Assembly (NCBI GenBank): GCA_018136815.1
Contig: CM030935.1
Coordinates: 1,174,204-1,238,203 of the forward strand
Direction: 5' to 3'
From: Isochrysis galbana
Lineage: Eukaryota > Haptophyta > Isochrysidales > Isochrysidaceae
DNA: 64,000 nucleotides
Numbering within the stretch: the stretch's first letter is position 1; every line of letters starts with the position of its first letter. The position numbers were made by a program, and so were the translations under genes. The notes below the pieces were generated by a model that worked only from the letters and a program-made list of their open reading frames with translations, was not told where the DNA came from and ran no database searches. Positions 1 through 10,449 of the stretch are shown one piece after another.

Positions 1-522
1 CCAATTCCACCACTGCATCCGAGATTTGGCCGATTCGTACATTCTTTCTTGCCTCTTCTGCCATTGCTGCCACTGCTGTGTCTCTCGCTGTGTGCTTCGC
101 CGTTGCGACCCAGGAGCGTTGCCGCCACTCGAGAATTGATGGCGGGTCCACTGCCAATCGCGACGAAGCCGCAAGCGCTGCGTTTCCCAAAGCCTCTCCT
201 GCTGTTTCTCCTCCTCTTTGAGCCGCTGCTCACGGCGACGAGCCCACTGCCTGCATCCTTCACCAGAGTCGGCGAAGCTCCGGCTCTCTACGATGTATAA
301 GGGCTGCTTCTCATTGACCATGTCTCCACAGCTTGCGAGGACAGAGACCACAATGCCCGTCGCGGACGACTTGACATCGACACTGACCTTGTCCGTCTCG
401 ATGACTGCAACCGTCTCGTACTCGTGCACATGGGCTCCAACTGAGAGTACCTCCTCGAGTGTGCCTAGCTGGCTGTCCGAGTGCATGTCCCCACGTGGCC
501 ACTTGGGTGCGCAGATCGTGTG
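1..522 (-). CDS. Lipoyl/biotinyl-attachment domain protein, 5' part, runs off the left edge
   Basis: The minus strand is open without a stop from about 522 to 1. The first part reads as a lipoyl domain: LGTLEEVLSVGAHVHEYE, then VAVIETDKVSVDVKSS, then a GDMVNEKQPLYIVES ending. This is the fold of 2-oxoacid dehydrogenase E2 subunits, with the lysine of ETDKVSV in the lipoylation position; it resembles the 2-oxoglutarate dehydrogenase E2 (DLST) type most. After the domain the chain is not an ordinary E2. It becomes very rich in E, Q, R and W (for example LKEEEKQQERLWETQRLRLR), probably a charged helix or coiled coil. The exon seems to start after an acceptor ending GCGTCAG at 523. Upstream exons would lie at 530-860 but I could not place them. 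No catalytic E2 domain lies within the window; it may follow beyond position 1. Domain call fairly sure, gene identity not. Confidence 0.6.
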
Positions 523-865
523 CTGACGCGGCGCTGGTTGGCTGCTGCACAGCCGCACACACACCCATGAGCTCAAAGAACCAAGTTGCTGGAGCGGGCG
601 CAGCCGGAGCATCGAGTCCTAGGGCCACCGAGCACCCTTGGCTTGACAACCTCACCTCAGTCCTCGTTTCCTCTCCGCAGAGCTGCTGAGCGGGACCCCC
701 TAAACCCCCCACCCCGTCCCCCGCCCACCTGGGATCCAGTCCCGCCTCTCCGCCCGGTTCCTCTCTGTTCTCTCGTTCTCTCTGTCTGAACGAGTTCTTT
801 TGTAAAGTGTTGGTCCGTGTTTGATCCACCCATATGGTGGTCCGTGAATATTAATTAAATTATTA
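523..865. other. Intron/upstream part of the lipoyl gene; no separate gene seen
   Basis: Open frames exist on both strands, but none has recognisable protein character. A 172-aa minus-strand frame (311-829) overlaps the lipoyl exon in a different frame and is judged a shadow in its lower half. Its upper half may contain a first exon of the lipoyl gene. Base composition changes to A/T-rich at 840-870, where the TIR element begins. Confidence 0.4.
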
Positions 866-1688
866 ATGTTATATCCTAGCCAACCCCACTAGCTAATTGG
901 ACACAACCTTTCAGTCCCGGAATCCCGCTATGCCTGACGGGCCAGGTGTCCGAGTGGTATCGGGGGGAGGGGGCACTGCCCCCTCCCCTCGATATTTGTC
1001 CTCCCCCAATTGCCCAATGCACGCACCGACCCTGCGCACCCCGGCGCGTCCTCTCCTCGAGTCCACGCTGGGGGAAAACCCCTTTCGGGTAAAAACAACG
1101 CGGGGGGGGGGGGGGGGGGGGGGGGCACTCGTGAAGGGGAGCCCAGAAGCGCTAATCACTCCTCGCCGAAGCGAGTGGCCGCGGCGAGCCGCGGCCCTTC
1201 CCTCCTAGTTCCTAGTTCTGGTGCCCCCGTCTTCTCTTACCTAAATAGGGCGAGAAGACATGTTAACGCCGGAGGGGAGAGCTGCCGCTCCCCCCTCCCC
1301 TCCCTCTTCCCTTTTCCTCCTCTCTTCCCTGCGGCGGGGGCCCATGGCGCGCGCCTGCGGCCCCTCTTCTGGCGCGCGCCTGCGGCCCCTCTTCAGGTCC
1401 CCAGGTGGCCTGCAGGGGGGCCGGCCTGGGAGCATAGCTGCAGGGGGCAGGTGAGGCTGGGGCGTGGCCCTGGCCCCTCCTGCCTCTCCCTCGCTGGCTC
1501 TCGCGCCCCCTGAATATGAGGTCAATGAAAATTATATACCAAAATAGACGAGAGGTGTGTGAGAAAAAAGGGGTGGTAACCTCGAGTTGCACTCGGACAC
1601 CTGGCTCGTCAGGCATGGCGAGATTCCGGGACGGAGAAGTTGTGTCTGATTAGCTAGTGGGGTCGGCTAGGATATAACATTAATTATT
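866..1688. mobile_element. Non-autonomous element with about 90-bp terminal inverted repeats (family A)
   Basis: The left end (about 868-960) reads TAATGTTATATCCTAGCC, then AACCCCACTAGCTAATTGG, then a GCCTGACGGGCCAGGTGTCC core. The reverse complement of 1595-1686 repeats this with few changes. The interior holds a 22-base G run near 1102-1123 and a block at 1235-1330 that recurs, inverted, at 14530-14660. No transposase frame is visible. Half copies lie at about 15075-15178 (right end) and 29997-30180 (left end). Boundaries are good to a few bases. A target duplication cannot be read with certainty because both flanks are A/T-rich (TTAATTA-like). Confidence 0.7.
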
Positions 1689-1817
1689 TTATATGGCCTC
1701 AGATTCTGCTCATCAGCCTTTCATTTTGCAGAACCCCGCAACAAAAAACGTTCCGTATCATCCTTTTTCGGCCACCGGGATCGACTCCGCATTCAGGCCA
1801 CATATTCAACTCAAGAC

Positions 1818-3722
1818 TCAACCAATAACAGGGATTTGATAATAGTTAGAGAATTGCGGATTCAGCTCCCCGGTAGCTCCCGCACGCCTCGCAATGTTTA
1901 GAGCCCGATCGAAGGCATCGGAGATGAGCACATCCTCGAGTTGCGCCTTCTTGTTCAGTGCTAGACCCTCTCGGTCCATCTCCGCCCATATATGCGTTAT
2001 ACGCGAGCGCTCCGCCCGATACATCACGACGAGTAGCATCCGTTTCGGCCTGCGCCCCTCCATTCCCATCTTGCGAAGTATTGCTGACGAGATGGGCTCG
2101 ACGTCGGCCTCCCTGCTCACGCTCATCCAGTCAATGGCGAAGGACGGGTGTTGCAACCCTTGTCTGAGTGCTTGTTGGGGTTCCAAGAACACACGCAAAT
2201 GAACCTGCACGCTTTCGTGAGACAATTTCGACGCCAACAGCTCGCGCTCCGCTTCAAACCACTCAACAAGAGAGCCAAATAGCGGCTTGCTCGCCTTGTC
2301 GTCGAGCGTCCCCACGCGCAGGCTTTCGAGCTGAAAGAAGTTGAAGCAGCGGTCCGCCTTGGCAAGAGATGGTGGCTCGCTCACCGACTCCGTCATCCAG
2401 TTGGCCAGCTGGGCAGCTGAGAAGCACATTCGCTCGCGCTCCTCCTCCTCGTGCTTCACGTGCAGCGGGACGTCCAGGAAGTATCCCACCCCTTGGGCGC
2501 CGTCCGCCAAGACGCCGCGCTTGAACACGTAGCCGGCCCGCTGTCCGCGCCAAATCGAGCTCTTGATGAACGGGATATTTTTCTCCTCACTGTCCTCTTC
2601 ACCTTCTTCACTAACGCCCTCTTCCCCGGCCCCGCCCCTCGAGAGAGCGGAGCCGACGGGACCAAATCTACCCGCCAAGTCGGAAGACAGAAGTTGGTCT
2701 AGCGCGACAGCGTCTCGTTGCGGTGGCTGCGAGCCGACTGCGTCGCCAACGCGCTTGATACGGTCGGAAGGTACGTTCTCCTCGATCAACCCATCGTCCA
2801 CATAGTCTAGCGTGTAGAGCCCATTAGGCTGAACTCCCATAACGACGGCTTCATCCCACTCTCCGAGGCCTTGAAAGTTGCCCAATACCTCTTCTCCCTC
2901 TCGGAACGTGTCGGCAACCACAGCTACAGGTAGCATGGGCTGAGAGTTTGGTCCAGCACCAGATGGAGCTGAGACCTGCGCGGCTAGAGAGCTCAGCCCG
3001 ACGCGGCGGATACGGCTCACAGGCACATTATCCTCGATCAATCCCTCATCTGTGTAATCCAGTGTGTATAGTCCGTTGGGCTGCACTCCCATGATGACCG
3101 CCTCATCCCACTCGCCCAGGCCCTTGAAGTTGCCCAGCACCTCCTCTCCCTCTTGGAAAATGTCACCACCCACAGCTGCAGATTGCGTGGCCTGAGAGCC
3201 CACGCCAACAGAGAGTGGGGCGGCCTGATCATTCGGCCCGGCCCGGCGGATACGGCTGGCAGGCACGTTCTCCTCTATCAGCCCTTCGTCAGTGTAGTCC
3301 AGCTTATATAGCCCGTCAGGCTGCACTCCCATGATGACCGCCTCATCCCACTCGCCGAGGCCCTTGAAGTTGCCCAGCACCTCCTCTCCCTCTCGGAACG
3401 TTGTTCCGGGCGGAGGCAAGGGTACGTGTTTGCGTATCACGTCCCCTGGTCCCGCCCTAGGTCTGCGGATGCGGCTCGCGGGCACGCCCTCCTCGATAAG
3501 CCCCTCGTCCACATACTCGAGCGCGTGGCAGCCATTGGGGTGCACCGCCACAATCACAGCCTGCTCCCACTCACCGAGCCCCTTGAAGTTGGCAAGCACA
3601 CTCTCACCCGGTAAGAAGTCGCCGGTCTCAATCCGCGCCGCCTTCGAGCAACCCTGCTCCCCTTGTGACGGCGCCGGGCGCTTGGCCAGCTTGAGCTTTG
3701 CGGCGATGGCCGCCGCCGCCAT
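1818..3722 (-). CDS. Four-fold Tudor-like repeat protein
   Basis: Intronless frame of 634 aa starting MAAAAIAAKLKLAKR. Four copies of a roughly 50-residue module follow at about residues 36-86, 108-160, 190-242 and 273-325. The consensus is GEEVLGNFKGLGEWDEAV, a short turn (MGVQPNGLY), then LDYTDEGLIEENVPASRIRR. The spacing of aromatic and acidic residues resembles small beta-barrel Tudor/Agenet-type readers of methylated lysine or arginine, which is inference from pattern. The linker after repeat 4 is acidic (GEEGVSEEGEEDSEEK). The C-terminal 240 residues contain an IWRGQRAGYVFKRG motif and a predicted alpha/beta region that I do not recognise. Modules 2-4 are more alike than module 1, which suggests recent amplification. 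The neighbouring promoter side has a C14 run at 3886-3899 on the plus strand. Coding status sure; ligand unknown. Confidence 0.85.
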   Translation of the reverse strand: MAAAAIAAKLKLAKRPAPSQGEQGCSKAARIETGDFLPGESVLANFKGLGEWEQAVIVAVHPNGCHALEYVDEGLIEEGVPASRIRRPRAGPGDVIRKHVPLPPPGTTFREGEEVLGNFKGLGEWDEAVIMGVQPDGLYKLDYTDEGLIEENVPASRIRRAGPNDQAAPLSVGVGSQATQSAAVGGDIFQEGEEVLGNFKGLGEWDEAVIMGVQPNGLYTLDYTDEGLIEDNVPVSRIRRVGLSSLAAQVSAPSGAGPNSQPMLPVAVVADTFREGEEVLGNFQGLGEWDEAVVMGVQPNGLYTLDYVDDGLIEENVPSDRIKRVGDAVGSQPPQRDAVALDQLLSSDLAGRFGPVGSALSRGGAGEEGVSEEGEEDSEEKNIPFIKSSIWRGQRAGYVFKRGVLADGAQGVGYFLDVPLHVKHEEEERERMCFSAAQLANWMTESVSEPPSLAKADRCFNFFQLESLRVGTLDDKASKPLFGSLVEWFEAERELLASKLSHESVQVHLRVFLEPQQALRQGLQHPSFAIDWMSVSREADVEPISSAILRKMGMEGRRPKRMLLVVMYRAERSRITHIWAEMDREGLALNKKAQLEDVLISDAFDRALNIARRAGATGELNPQFSNYYQIPVIG

Positions 3723-3949
3723 CGGCGCCTAGGGCGTGCTCTTTTTTAACTCCTTACTGCCGGGGGGAAGCACCAAAATAAGTGCTTCGCCCAGGTTTTT
3801 GTTTCGAGTCGGGCAAAGGGAGGAGGGGCCTGTAAGAGAATAGGCAGGCAGGAAAATGTGATAAAAGCAACTCAAATATCCGTCCCCCCCCCCCCCCCGC
3901 CCCCCCGCGCGCGCACCCCCGCCCCCACCCCGCCCACCCCACCTCTCCG

Positions 3950-4690
3950 ATGGCGCAAGCGGCGATGAGACAGCAACCCTCGTTGAGCCCGAGGGCGAGA
4001 GAGTCTTGGACTCGGACGAAGAGGAGCGTGAGCTACTCCCTTCTGACAATGAGGACGACTGCATGCTCCGCAACCACGACGACGATGGTGATGGTGATGG
4101 TGAGTTTGTTGACGAGGACGACGAGGATGGCGAGGAGGGAGATGACGTCGCCGACAGTGTCGTCGATGGTGGTGCAGGTGCTGAGGGCTGAGGGGGCGCA
4201 GCAGAAACAGCAGTCTCCCTCTCGCCCAGGCCCAACAAGTAGCGCCCTTGCGCCCCAAGACTTGGCGGCGGCAGTGAACTCATGGGCATCTCTCGACATG
4301 AGCGACGTTGACAAGCTGACCAAGGCGCAGCTCCTCGATCATCTTCAAGTTCGAGGGCAAAGGCAAAGGGCACCCGCCCAGATGAAGAAGGATGACCACG
4401 CCGCGGCCCTTTTGGCTTCGCTTGAACGTGGTGACGCCGTGAGTGAAGAAGCGGTTGCCTCATTTCTGCATTTCTGCAAGCGGCGGCAGCACAAGAGGCG
4501 CAAGTCACACCGGTGCTGGCAGTACGGGCGCAAGTGGCGGCGGCGTCGCAGGACGGACGACAACGGAAGCCGGCCAAAAAAGCGGAGTGGAAGTGGCTGC
4601 CAATCGACGAGAGCAAGATCTCGCGGCTAGTGTTCGACGGCGATGCCGCCTTCCGTCCCAGCGCCTCTGTGGGCCTGACACAAGATGCCT
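3950..4690 (+). pseudogene. Broken gene remnant: acidic region, SAP-like stretch and basic tail in different frames
   Basis: Three protein-like pieces follow one another in different frames. First comes a very acidic stretch at 4006-4191 (DEDDEDGEEGDDVADS). Next is a stretch near 4290-4430 reading SDVDKLTKAQLLDHLQVRG with KKDDHAAALLASL, which resembles a SAP DNA-binding motif. Last is a piece at 4560-4690 reading KKAEWKWLPIDESKISRL before a stop. Either introns or frameshifts separate them; I could not find convincing splice sites. An integrase remnant follows directly downstream on the other strand, so this may be element debris. Low confidence. Confidence 0.25.
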
Positions 4691-4768
4691 GAGCTCCCGT
4701 CCATAAAGGAGGACAGCAAGCGACTTAGGCACGATGCGACCGGCGGTCGCTCGCATTGACATCAGCAT

Positions 4769-5040
4769 CTAGGGCAGGTGGTCAGCCCAATAGCGGCCTC
4801 CCTCGTCCGCGACGCGAGTGTAGGTCACTAAAGTTTGTTGGGCCCGTTCAACTAAGCCTACTCCCTCATGGCGGTAAACCTCAGTAGGGGATAGATCAGT
4901 GCCAGTCAGGGAGAGGATGGCGGCGACTAGCCTAGAGCATAGGTTGGAGCCGGCGTAAGTGCGGAGTTGACGCGGTACGCCGTGGCGTGACACAATCAAC
5001 CTCATGAAGACGTTAATGAGTTGGTCCGAGGTCGGGTGCT
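4769..5040 (-). mobile_element. Ty3/gypsy integrase core fragment (degenerate)
   Basis: The minus strand encodes about 80 residues of a retroviral-type integrase core: RLIVSRHGVPRQLRTYAGS, then NLCSRLVAAILSLTG, then EGVGLVERAQQTL, and YWADHLP at the end. The block order (GxPxxLxxDxGsxF, then the vExxnxtL helix, then W..LP) matches the rve domain. The aspartate normally found before the GS is replaced (TYAGS), and no frame continues on either side, so it is a dead fragment. It may belong with the RT fragments at 19.4 and 33.5 kb. Confidence 0.7.
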
Positions 5041-5229
5041 CTCTGGATCCGCGCGTGAAACCATTTTGGGGCTGCTAGCGTCTGTAGCCAATATCTAGGT
5101 GTCCCATATATCATGTAGTTTACTATAGTCGCTCTTCCAAATATCGTCATATAATTGGTGGCTGGCGCTAGGCTGACTACTTTGTCGTCGACTTTGTCGG
5201 CTAGTTTCGTCCAGAAGGGTTTCAGCCGC

Positions 5230-5337
5230 GGCGAGAGCTGTAAGGGCCGTTCTTCTTTTTTGACGAGAGGTTCCTCCCCCCTCCCCCCCCCGGTGCTTTT
5301 TCCCGGAGAGTCGCCCGACGTAGGTCGGTCCGCCTCA
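5230..5337 (+). repeat. Dispersed repeat, copy 1 (copy 2 at 13355-13457)
   Basis: About 100 bp, from GGGCCGTTCTTCTT through a C-rich stretch, GGTGCTTTTTCCCGGAGAGT and CGCCCGACGTAGGTCGGTCC, to CGCCTCAA. It recurs almost unchanged at 13355-13457, where it is followed directly by the CGTTCCGTCAA terminal motif. No coding content is seen. Confidence 0.7.
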
Positions 5338-5565
5338 ATGGGTTTTCCCTCATTGTAGCTTGTGGGGAGTTATAATGGGAGCCGGGGGTTTGGGAGGGGG
5401 GAGATTCGTAGGGTTGCATATGCGTATGTGCGTATGTGTCTAGTGACAACACACAACACACGTCAAGGCGTACGGGCAGGTGCGCTGAGGGGTGTCGTGA
5501 TAGTACCGGGCTAGTGGGAGTAGTGGTACTAACGCTCAGTTGTTTTATTATGCCCATTACAGATG

Positions 5566-6272
5566 GTGCCCTCCGCACCCCCTAGTGAGCGTGACCGGGC
5601 TACATTCTGGTGTGAATATTTTTGTAACGACTATGGCACATTCGATGGTTCAATTGAGGGATGTCCCATTCCCATACACCATACATATTTGACGGAACGC
5701 GACCTTAAGGCTGCCCAGGGAAGGAAACCTAAAATCAAAACCCCGCTAGAGTGCTAGAGTCAAGCACCCCCACATCTTCACAGAACACAGAAGACGAAAA
5801 GGGTAGACTAAAAATGAACACCAACCTAAGCCACGTGGCTGAAGCTGAAGCGCTCGGCCTTGCCGAACGACTTGCCTAAGACGCAACTGCACCCCGCCCC
5901 AAACCCTACTTGTGGCGCAAGTCCACCGCGCGACAACAGAGGAACCAACGACGACACGACACACGACACCCGAAAAACGTTAAAAAGTTAAGAAGAAGCA
6001 AGTCACCAGTGACAGTGACCAGTGACCAGTGACATAGACATAGATAGAAGGAAGGCGAGAACATTATCCGCTGGGGACAGGTGCACCCCGCCCAACCGCC
6101 AAGCCCAGCCCCCCCCAGCAACCTGAGCCCCTACGTAGAGCACAAGGGGAGATGCCGCAAGGCGGGTAGTGAGGGAGTGAGAGTGAGAAGGGAAAGGGCG
6201 TGGCTACGTAAGTGAACCTCAGTGCCGCGCGCGAGGCGAGAAAATATTATAAAAGGTTTTTCTTTTTTTCTA
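5566..6272 (+). mobile_element. LINE 3' fragment (subfamily ending in GAATATTAAAAGG plus T run)
   Basis: The stretch starts with GTGCCCTCCGCACCCCCTAG, shared with 50932-50950. It then parallels 21950-22430: GCCCAGGGAAGGAAACC (5712), a GAAAAGGGTAGACTA block and a GTAGAGCACAAGGGGA block. It ends in AAAATATTATAAAAGG followed by a T-rich tail at 6253-6270. The second copy at 21.7 kb carries the C-terminal LINE protein just upstream of the same sequence, so this is read as a LINE 3' untranslated end, 5'-truncated. Confidence 0.6.
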
Positions 6273-6294
6273 TTTCTCTCTCGCTCCCAAACAT

Positions 6295-6518
6295 TCAAAA
6301 GGCCTGCCCGGAACCCGCACTCTGAACCAGGCCCATGGTAGCGCACCTGGGCCGTACCCCGGATACCGAAGACAAAGGAATGATGGGGGGAAAGGGACGA
6401 AGAGGAAGAGGTGGAGGGAAGGGAAATTTTCGGGAAATGAAGGGCGGTGTCAGCAGGAAGGTAGAGATACCTAGACATAGTAGGTGTTAGCCCAGAATCT
6501 TCAGTTTTTTATTTCTCT
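6295..6518 (+). mobile_element. LINE 3' end, same subfamily as the element at 45119-48310
   Basis: From GGCCTGCCCGGAACCCGC through GGATACCGAAGACAAAGGAA to TAGGTGTTAGCCCAGAATC and a T-rich tail, this matches the reverse complement of 45119-45330, the 3' end of the LINE. The copy is 5'-truncated to about 220 bp and sits immediately after another LINE 3' fragment in the same orientation. Confidence 0.75.
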
Positions 6519-6723
6519 CTCGCTTGGGAGGCGGTCCGGAAGTCCCATTTTCATCTAGTTACGGAACATACACTATATTCCTACTCATATTCTTGGATTC
6601 TCGTCACCTATCTGTGTTCTCTACTAGTAGAACATACAGTACAAAGTAGAGGGCGAGCGAGCGGCTGTGAGGCTGCTTGTGGCCACCCACCGCCCCCCTC
6701 TCTCTCGGCGCAGTTGGCGCGCG

Positions 6724-9335
6724 ATGCGCTGGACGCAGGCTTTGCCGCAGGGCCGCGCGCGCAAGCCGTGCGAGGGACACACGTGCTCGGTGATCGACAA
6801 GAAGATCTACATCCTCTTCGGTAAGCACGAGGACGAGAGCGGCGCCGTCGTCTGCCCCCCACTCCAAGTCCTCGACACAGGTGAGCCACTGCTTACTCGC
6901 CCCTCCCTCTCGTTGTCTCTCTCTCCTTCACCCTTTTTGCTCTCTTCTCTCTCCGTCCAAACTTCCTCCGCTGCGAAACTAATCACTTCCTTGTGGACCA
7001 TCGAGACGCGGCGCTGAGCCTGCTCGCTCCTGCGAGTGGTCCGAGGGGCGCAGCCCTCACATGCACTCCCCAATCGGCTCACAGAGACAATGTCAGTGTG
7101 TCACCCCCTAATCGACCAGGGAAACGATGGCAGATCGTCGCACATCCCAGACGACCGAGAGGGGCACACCGCCTCGGTCATCGGCCAGAGCATATATGTC
7201 TTCGGCGGCACCTGGACGGACGATGAGGACCGGACTATCTATATGAACGATCTGCATGTGCTGGATGTCAACCATTACGCATGGTCGCGCCCGGCTAGAC
7301 TGGGTACCCCTCCGATCGAGCGTGAAGGTCATTCTGCGTCGGTGGTCGGCTCGATGATTTACTTCTTTGCAGGGACATGGGTTGATTTTGGCGAGGATGA
7401 GACCTCCGTCTACCTGAACGATCTACATGTGCGGGATATGTCGCCCCACCTCTTGCCCGTGTTTGCCACAAGCGAAGGCCCACGCGCCAACTGAGGCATG
7501 TGCGACTGAGCTGCGAGCTCATGCGAGCTGCGAGCCAGGCACGGTCCCCAACCGCATAGGCCTGACCAAAAAAATTGCATGCCGCTTGGCCGTGACCACT
7601 GACTGCACGTATTGCTTGCCTAACATTGGCTGCACATTCCAGGTGTTGGATACTCAGACGGTCACTTGGACACAACCCACCACAAGCGGGGTCATTCCAA
7701 GCCAACGCGAGGGACACTCAGCGACCGTTATGGGGGAGAGGATCGTGATCTTTGGCGGCGCAGGGCTTGACAAGGAGGACACGTCGGTGAACTTATGCGA
7801 TCTCCACATTCTCGACACGGCTACACTCGCATGGTCCCAGCCGTTGACACAGGGGAAGCCGCCGCAGGAGCGTCGATATCACTCAGCGACCGCTGTCGAC
7901 GGTGTAATCTATGTGTTCGGCGGTCAGTATTATGACGCAGAGGCCGACTTGCACTTCGAGTGTTCGAACACAGTCACGCAACTCGATCTGGATTCGCTAG
8001 CATGGCAAGATTGTGTAGTAGAGGGCACGCCACCCCTTCCTCGTGCCTGCCATTCGGCAGTGCCTATCTCGAAGTTTGTGTATGTGGTGGGAGGGCGTTA
8101 CTGGGATGTGGCTGAGGACGACTACATCTTCCTCAACGATGTGCAGGTGCGCTCCTTGTACCCCTGTTGTGCCCTTTGCATGAAATGGATTGCGATCTTG
8201 TTGTCGGACTGCGAGGTCTTGCATGCTGGGCTATTATCTCCCACTCTATGGTTGGTTGGCCATAAGTGAACGACCTCTGCGGTGGCTTGACGCAGAGTGA
8301 ATGGGCTGCCAAGCTCTGCAAGCAGCCGGCCTTGAGATGAGCGCACGCTTCCTGCTCTTGTCTCTCAAGTCAGTGGCGGAGACAGCATCCGTTTTCGACG
8401 TTCGGGCCATCCCCCGCGGCGGTCTCAGGTGCTCGATACGCGCCAGCTGTCGAGCTTGGCGACAGATTGGCGCCGATTCCTCAACAACCCGCTGCTATCT
8501 GACGTGACTCTCAAGGTGTGCATCGGATGGAATTGCCCCATCGGATGGTCATTGCCTCTTGCAACGGACTTTGTCCGACGGGCGAGTGGTCCAGCTTGAT
8601 CATCCAACGTTGCACACCTGGCCGCAGGTGGGAGAGCAGCTTGTGCCCGCACACCGTGTTGTTCTTGCTGCACGTTGTCGCTACTTCGAGAGGATGTTCG
8701 AATCCGGGATGCGAGAAGCATGCCAGGTATGCGGTTCCCCTCACTTTGCGCTCAGGTGCAATGCTTTGCAGCACGTCTTATGGGATCGGAACAGATCGCG
8801 CCTATAGCATGAGCACAGCGGCCAAATACTTTCCTTTCCCATCACTTTGATCCAGGATGTCGTCGTTGTAGAAGACGTTTCGCCATCCATTTTCCTCCTT
8901 CTCCTGGACCATCTCTACACGGACGCCGTCAAGGTGACAGCTGAATCCGCACTGGAACTTCTCGCTGCCGCTGACCGTTTCGGCGTCGAGCGTCTCAAGC
9001 AGATGTGCTCCGATCAAATCGAGGCTAGGCTCGATGTAGACAATGTGTGCACCGTTCTCACCATCGCCGATCGCCACTCGGAAGCCGAGCTCCTACGGTC
9101 GTGCGTCCGTTTCATTGTCGCCCACTTTGCTGAGGTACACCGTACTGAGGGGTTCCGACATGTTCCCCGCGATCTCCTCGACGTTGTCCATGCGGCAATC
9201 TCTGCGCGTCTCTTTCCTAGCAATGCCGGAGGTGGCGGCCGAGCCGGTGGCCCTGGCCGGCCCTCGAGTACTCGTTCGACACGCGAGAGCGGCGTCCATC
9301 GCCAGCAGGCGAGCGGCGACTCTGGCCGGGGGTAA
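6724..9335 (+). CDS. Kelch-repeat BTB/POZ protein, six exons
   Basis: Exons by frame and splice signals: 6724-6880, 7085-7428, 7643-8146, 8429-8515, 8595-8726 and 8856-9335, giving 567 aa. Residues 1 to about 340 carry Kelch blades with the pattern EGHTASVIGQSIYVFGG, then YMNDLHVLD; most exon borders fall at the VLDT strand that ends a blade. Residues about 355-470 form a BTB domain (LVPAHRVVLAARCRYFERMF, then FLLLLDHLYTD), followed by a BACK-like helical region (ERLKQMCSDQIEARL, then VCTVLTIADRHS). The tail is Gly/Ser/Arg-rich. By family knowledge such proteins often act as substrate adaptors for cullin-3 ubiquitin ligases; order Kelch-then-BTB is less common than BTB-then-Kelch in animals but frequent in protists. 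The exon 4/5 junction is the least certain: the only AG found removes part of a typical BTB strand. Confidence 0.85.
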
Positions 9336-9831
9336 GGCACCTCCAACGCTAGTGCATTGGGCAGGCAGGGGGAATACTCCTTGGCAGGTGCATAATGATG
9401 CGTGTTTGTGCATCGCTCATCACTGTGGGAGCGAAGGAGGTGGGGCGGGCCACTCCCAGGAGTCTTTTTGTTGTTGTTTAAGCGAGATTCGACAAATGGG
9501 TGGCGACCGTCGCGGTCGGAGGGCTAAGTCTCCTGCCGATTTCGCGGTGGCCATCCCAGAGAACGCTCATGCCACGCTCAGGTGCGGGTCTCCCCCCAGC
9601 GTCCTTGGTCGGTCGCTTGGGGCGTTCCTCCGCGTACGCCACACACTCACTGCCTCCGTGGGCCCCTCTCGCACACACCCTCACACTTCCCCACAAGGAG
9701 GGGTTGAGGACCAACGCAACGCGGCGGAACGCGAATTTTGTGGGTACTCTGTGTCTACCCAATTCCCGGCACGTGCCCAACTCCTGGCGTTGGAGTCCTT
9801 CGTGGGCCTGGGGCTGTTGGAGCAGTTGAAC
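9336..9831. other. Intergenic, no gene recognised
   Basis: The frame opened at 9043 stays open by chance through this interval in a phase different from the Kelch-BTB exon, but the translation is low in protein-like character. No repeat family found elsewhere in the window was recognised here. Confidence 0.4.
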
Positions 9832-10449
9832 ATGAGCAATGGCGCAGGGGCCGATGACCTGGACACATCTGGCGAGGCTGAGACCGCGGGGGCTGCGCGC
9901 CGTGCGCGCTCAACGCGAGCCGGGCCGGATCTAGCGGCGACGGCGAGCGCGCTCGACGGTGGTGCTCCGGTCTTTCGAGAGGAGGGGAGGGCAATTGAGG
10001 GGAGGGGCGCGCGGCGGGCGCGGCGGGAGAGTGGGCCCGTATCATATGGCGACGGTAGGCGCCCGCCACCGTCGGTAAATACGAAGCAGAAGGCCCTGCA
10101 AGCCATCTGCTGTTGCTACCGCCCCGACGCGGACCAGAGCGTGCTGAAGACGAAGCAGCGGCAGTGGGCGGCCGAGTTCGGCGTGGATAAGAGGCGCTTT
10201 AGCTACTGGGAGGAGCACGTTGATGATGACATGATTGACCGCCTTCGCCGAGGCGTTGTTCCCTTGCCCTGTAGGCCTCAAGGACCAAGTGGTGAAGCCA
10301 GGAGCTACGCCAAACCAGCAATGGCGACCGGTGAGGCGGACAACCGCAAGGCGTTGGGCTTCCTTCACGGGTGCAACCTGGATGAGCTCCATCAAAAGCT
10401 GACGGCCCGCTGCACACAAGTGGGGGACTTTCGCAGATATCAGATATAG
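9832..10449 (+). CDS. Hypothetical protein or element-derived fragment
   Basis: Translation from LNMSNGAGADDLDTSG is A/R/G-rich, then becomes protein-like after 10070: TKQKALQAICCCYRPDADQS, followed by KQRQWAAEFGVDKRRFSYW and EEHVDDDMIDRLRRG. This resembles a small helical DNA-binding or transposase N-terminal segment, but no family is recognised. The frame ends at 10449. No start is well supported, and the upstream open frame is probably fortuitous. It could be an exon of a larger gene or a relic. Confidence 0.3.
   Translation: MSNGAGADDLDTSGEAETAGAARRARSTRAGPDLAATASALDGGAPVFREEGRAIEGRGARRARRESGPVSYGDGRRPPPSVNTKQKALQAICCCYRPDADQSVLKTKQRQWAAEFGVDKRRFSYWEEHVDDDMIDRLRRGVVPLPCRPQGPSGEARSYAKPAMATGEADNRKALGFLHGCNLDELHQKLTARCTQVGDFRRYQI

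Noticed and set aside
311..829. 172-aa minus-strand protein
   Set aside because: Overlaps the lipoyl-domain exon in another frame; the lipoyl frame has clear family motifs.
9043..10449. 468-aa protein
   Set aside because: Its first 260 codons overlap the Kelch-BTB last exon out of frame and then run through featureless DNA; only the last third looks protein-like.
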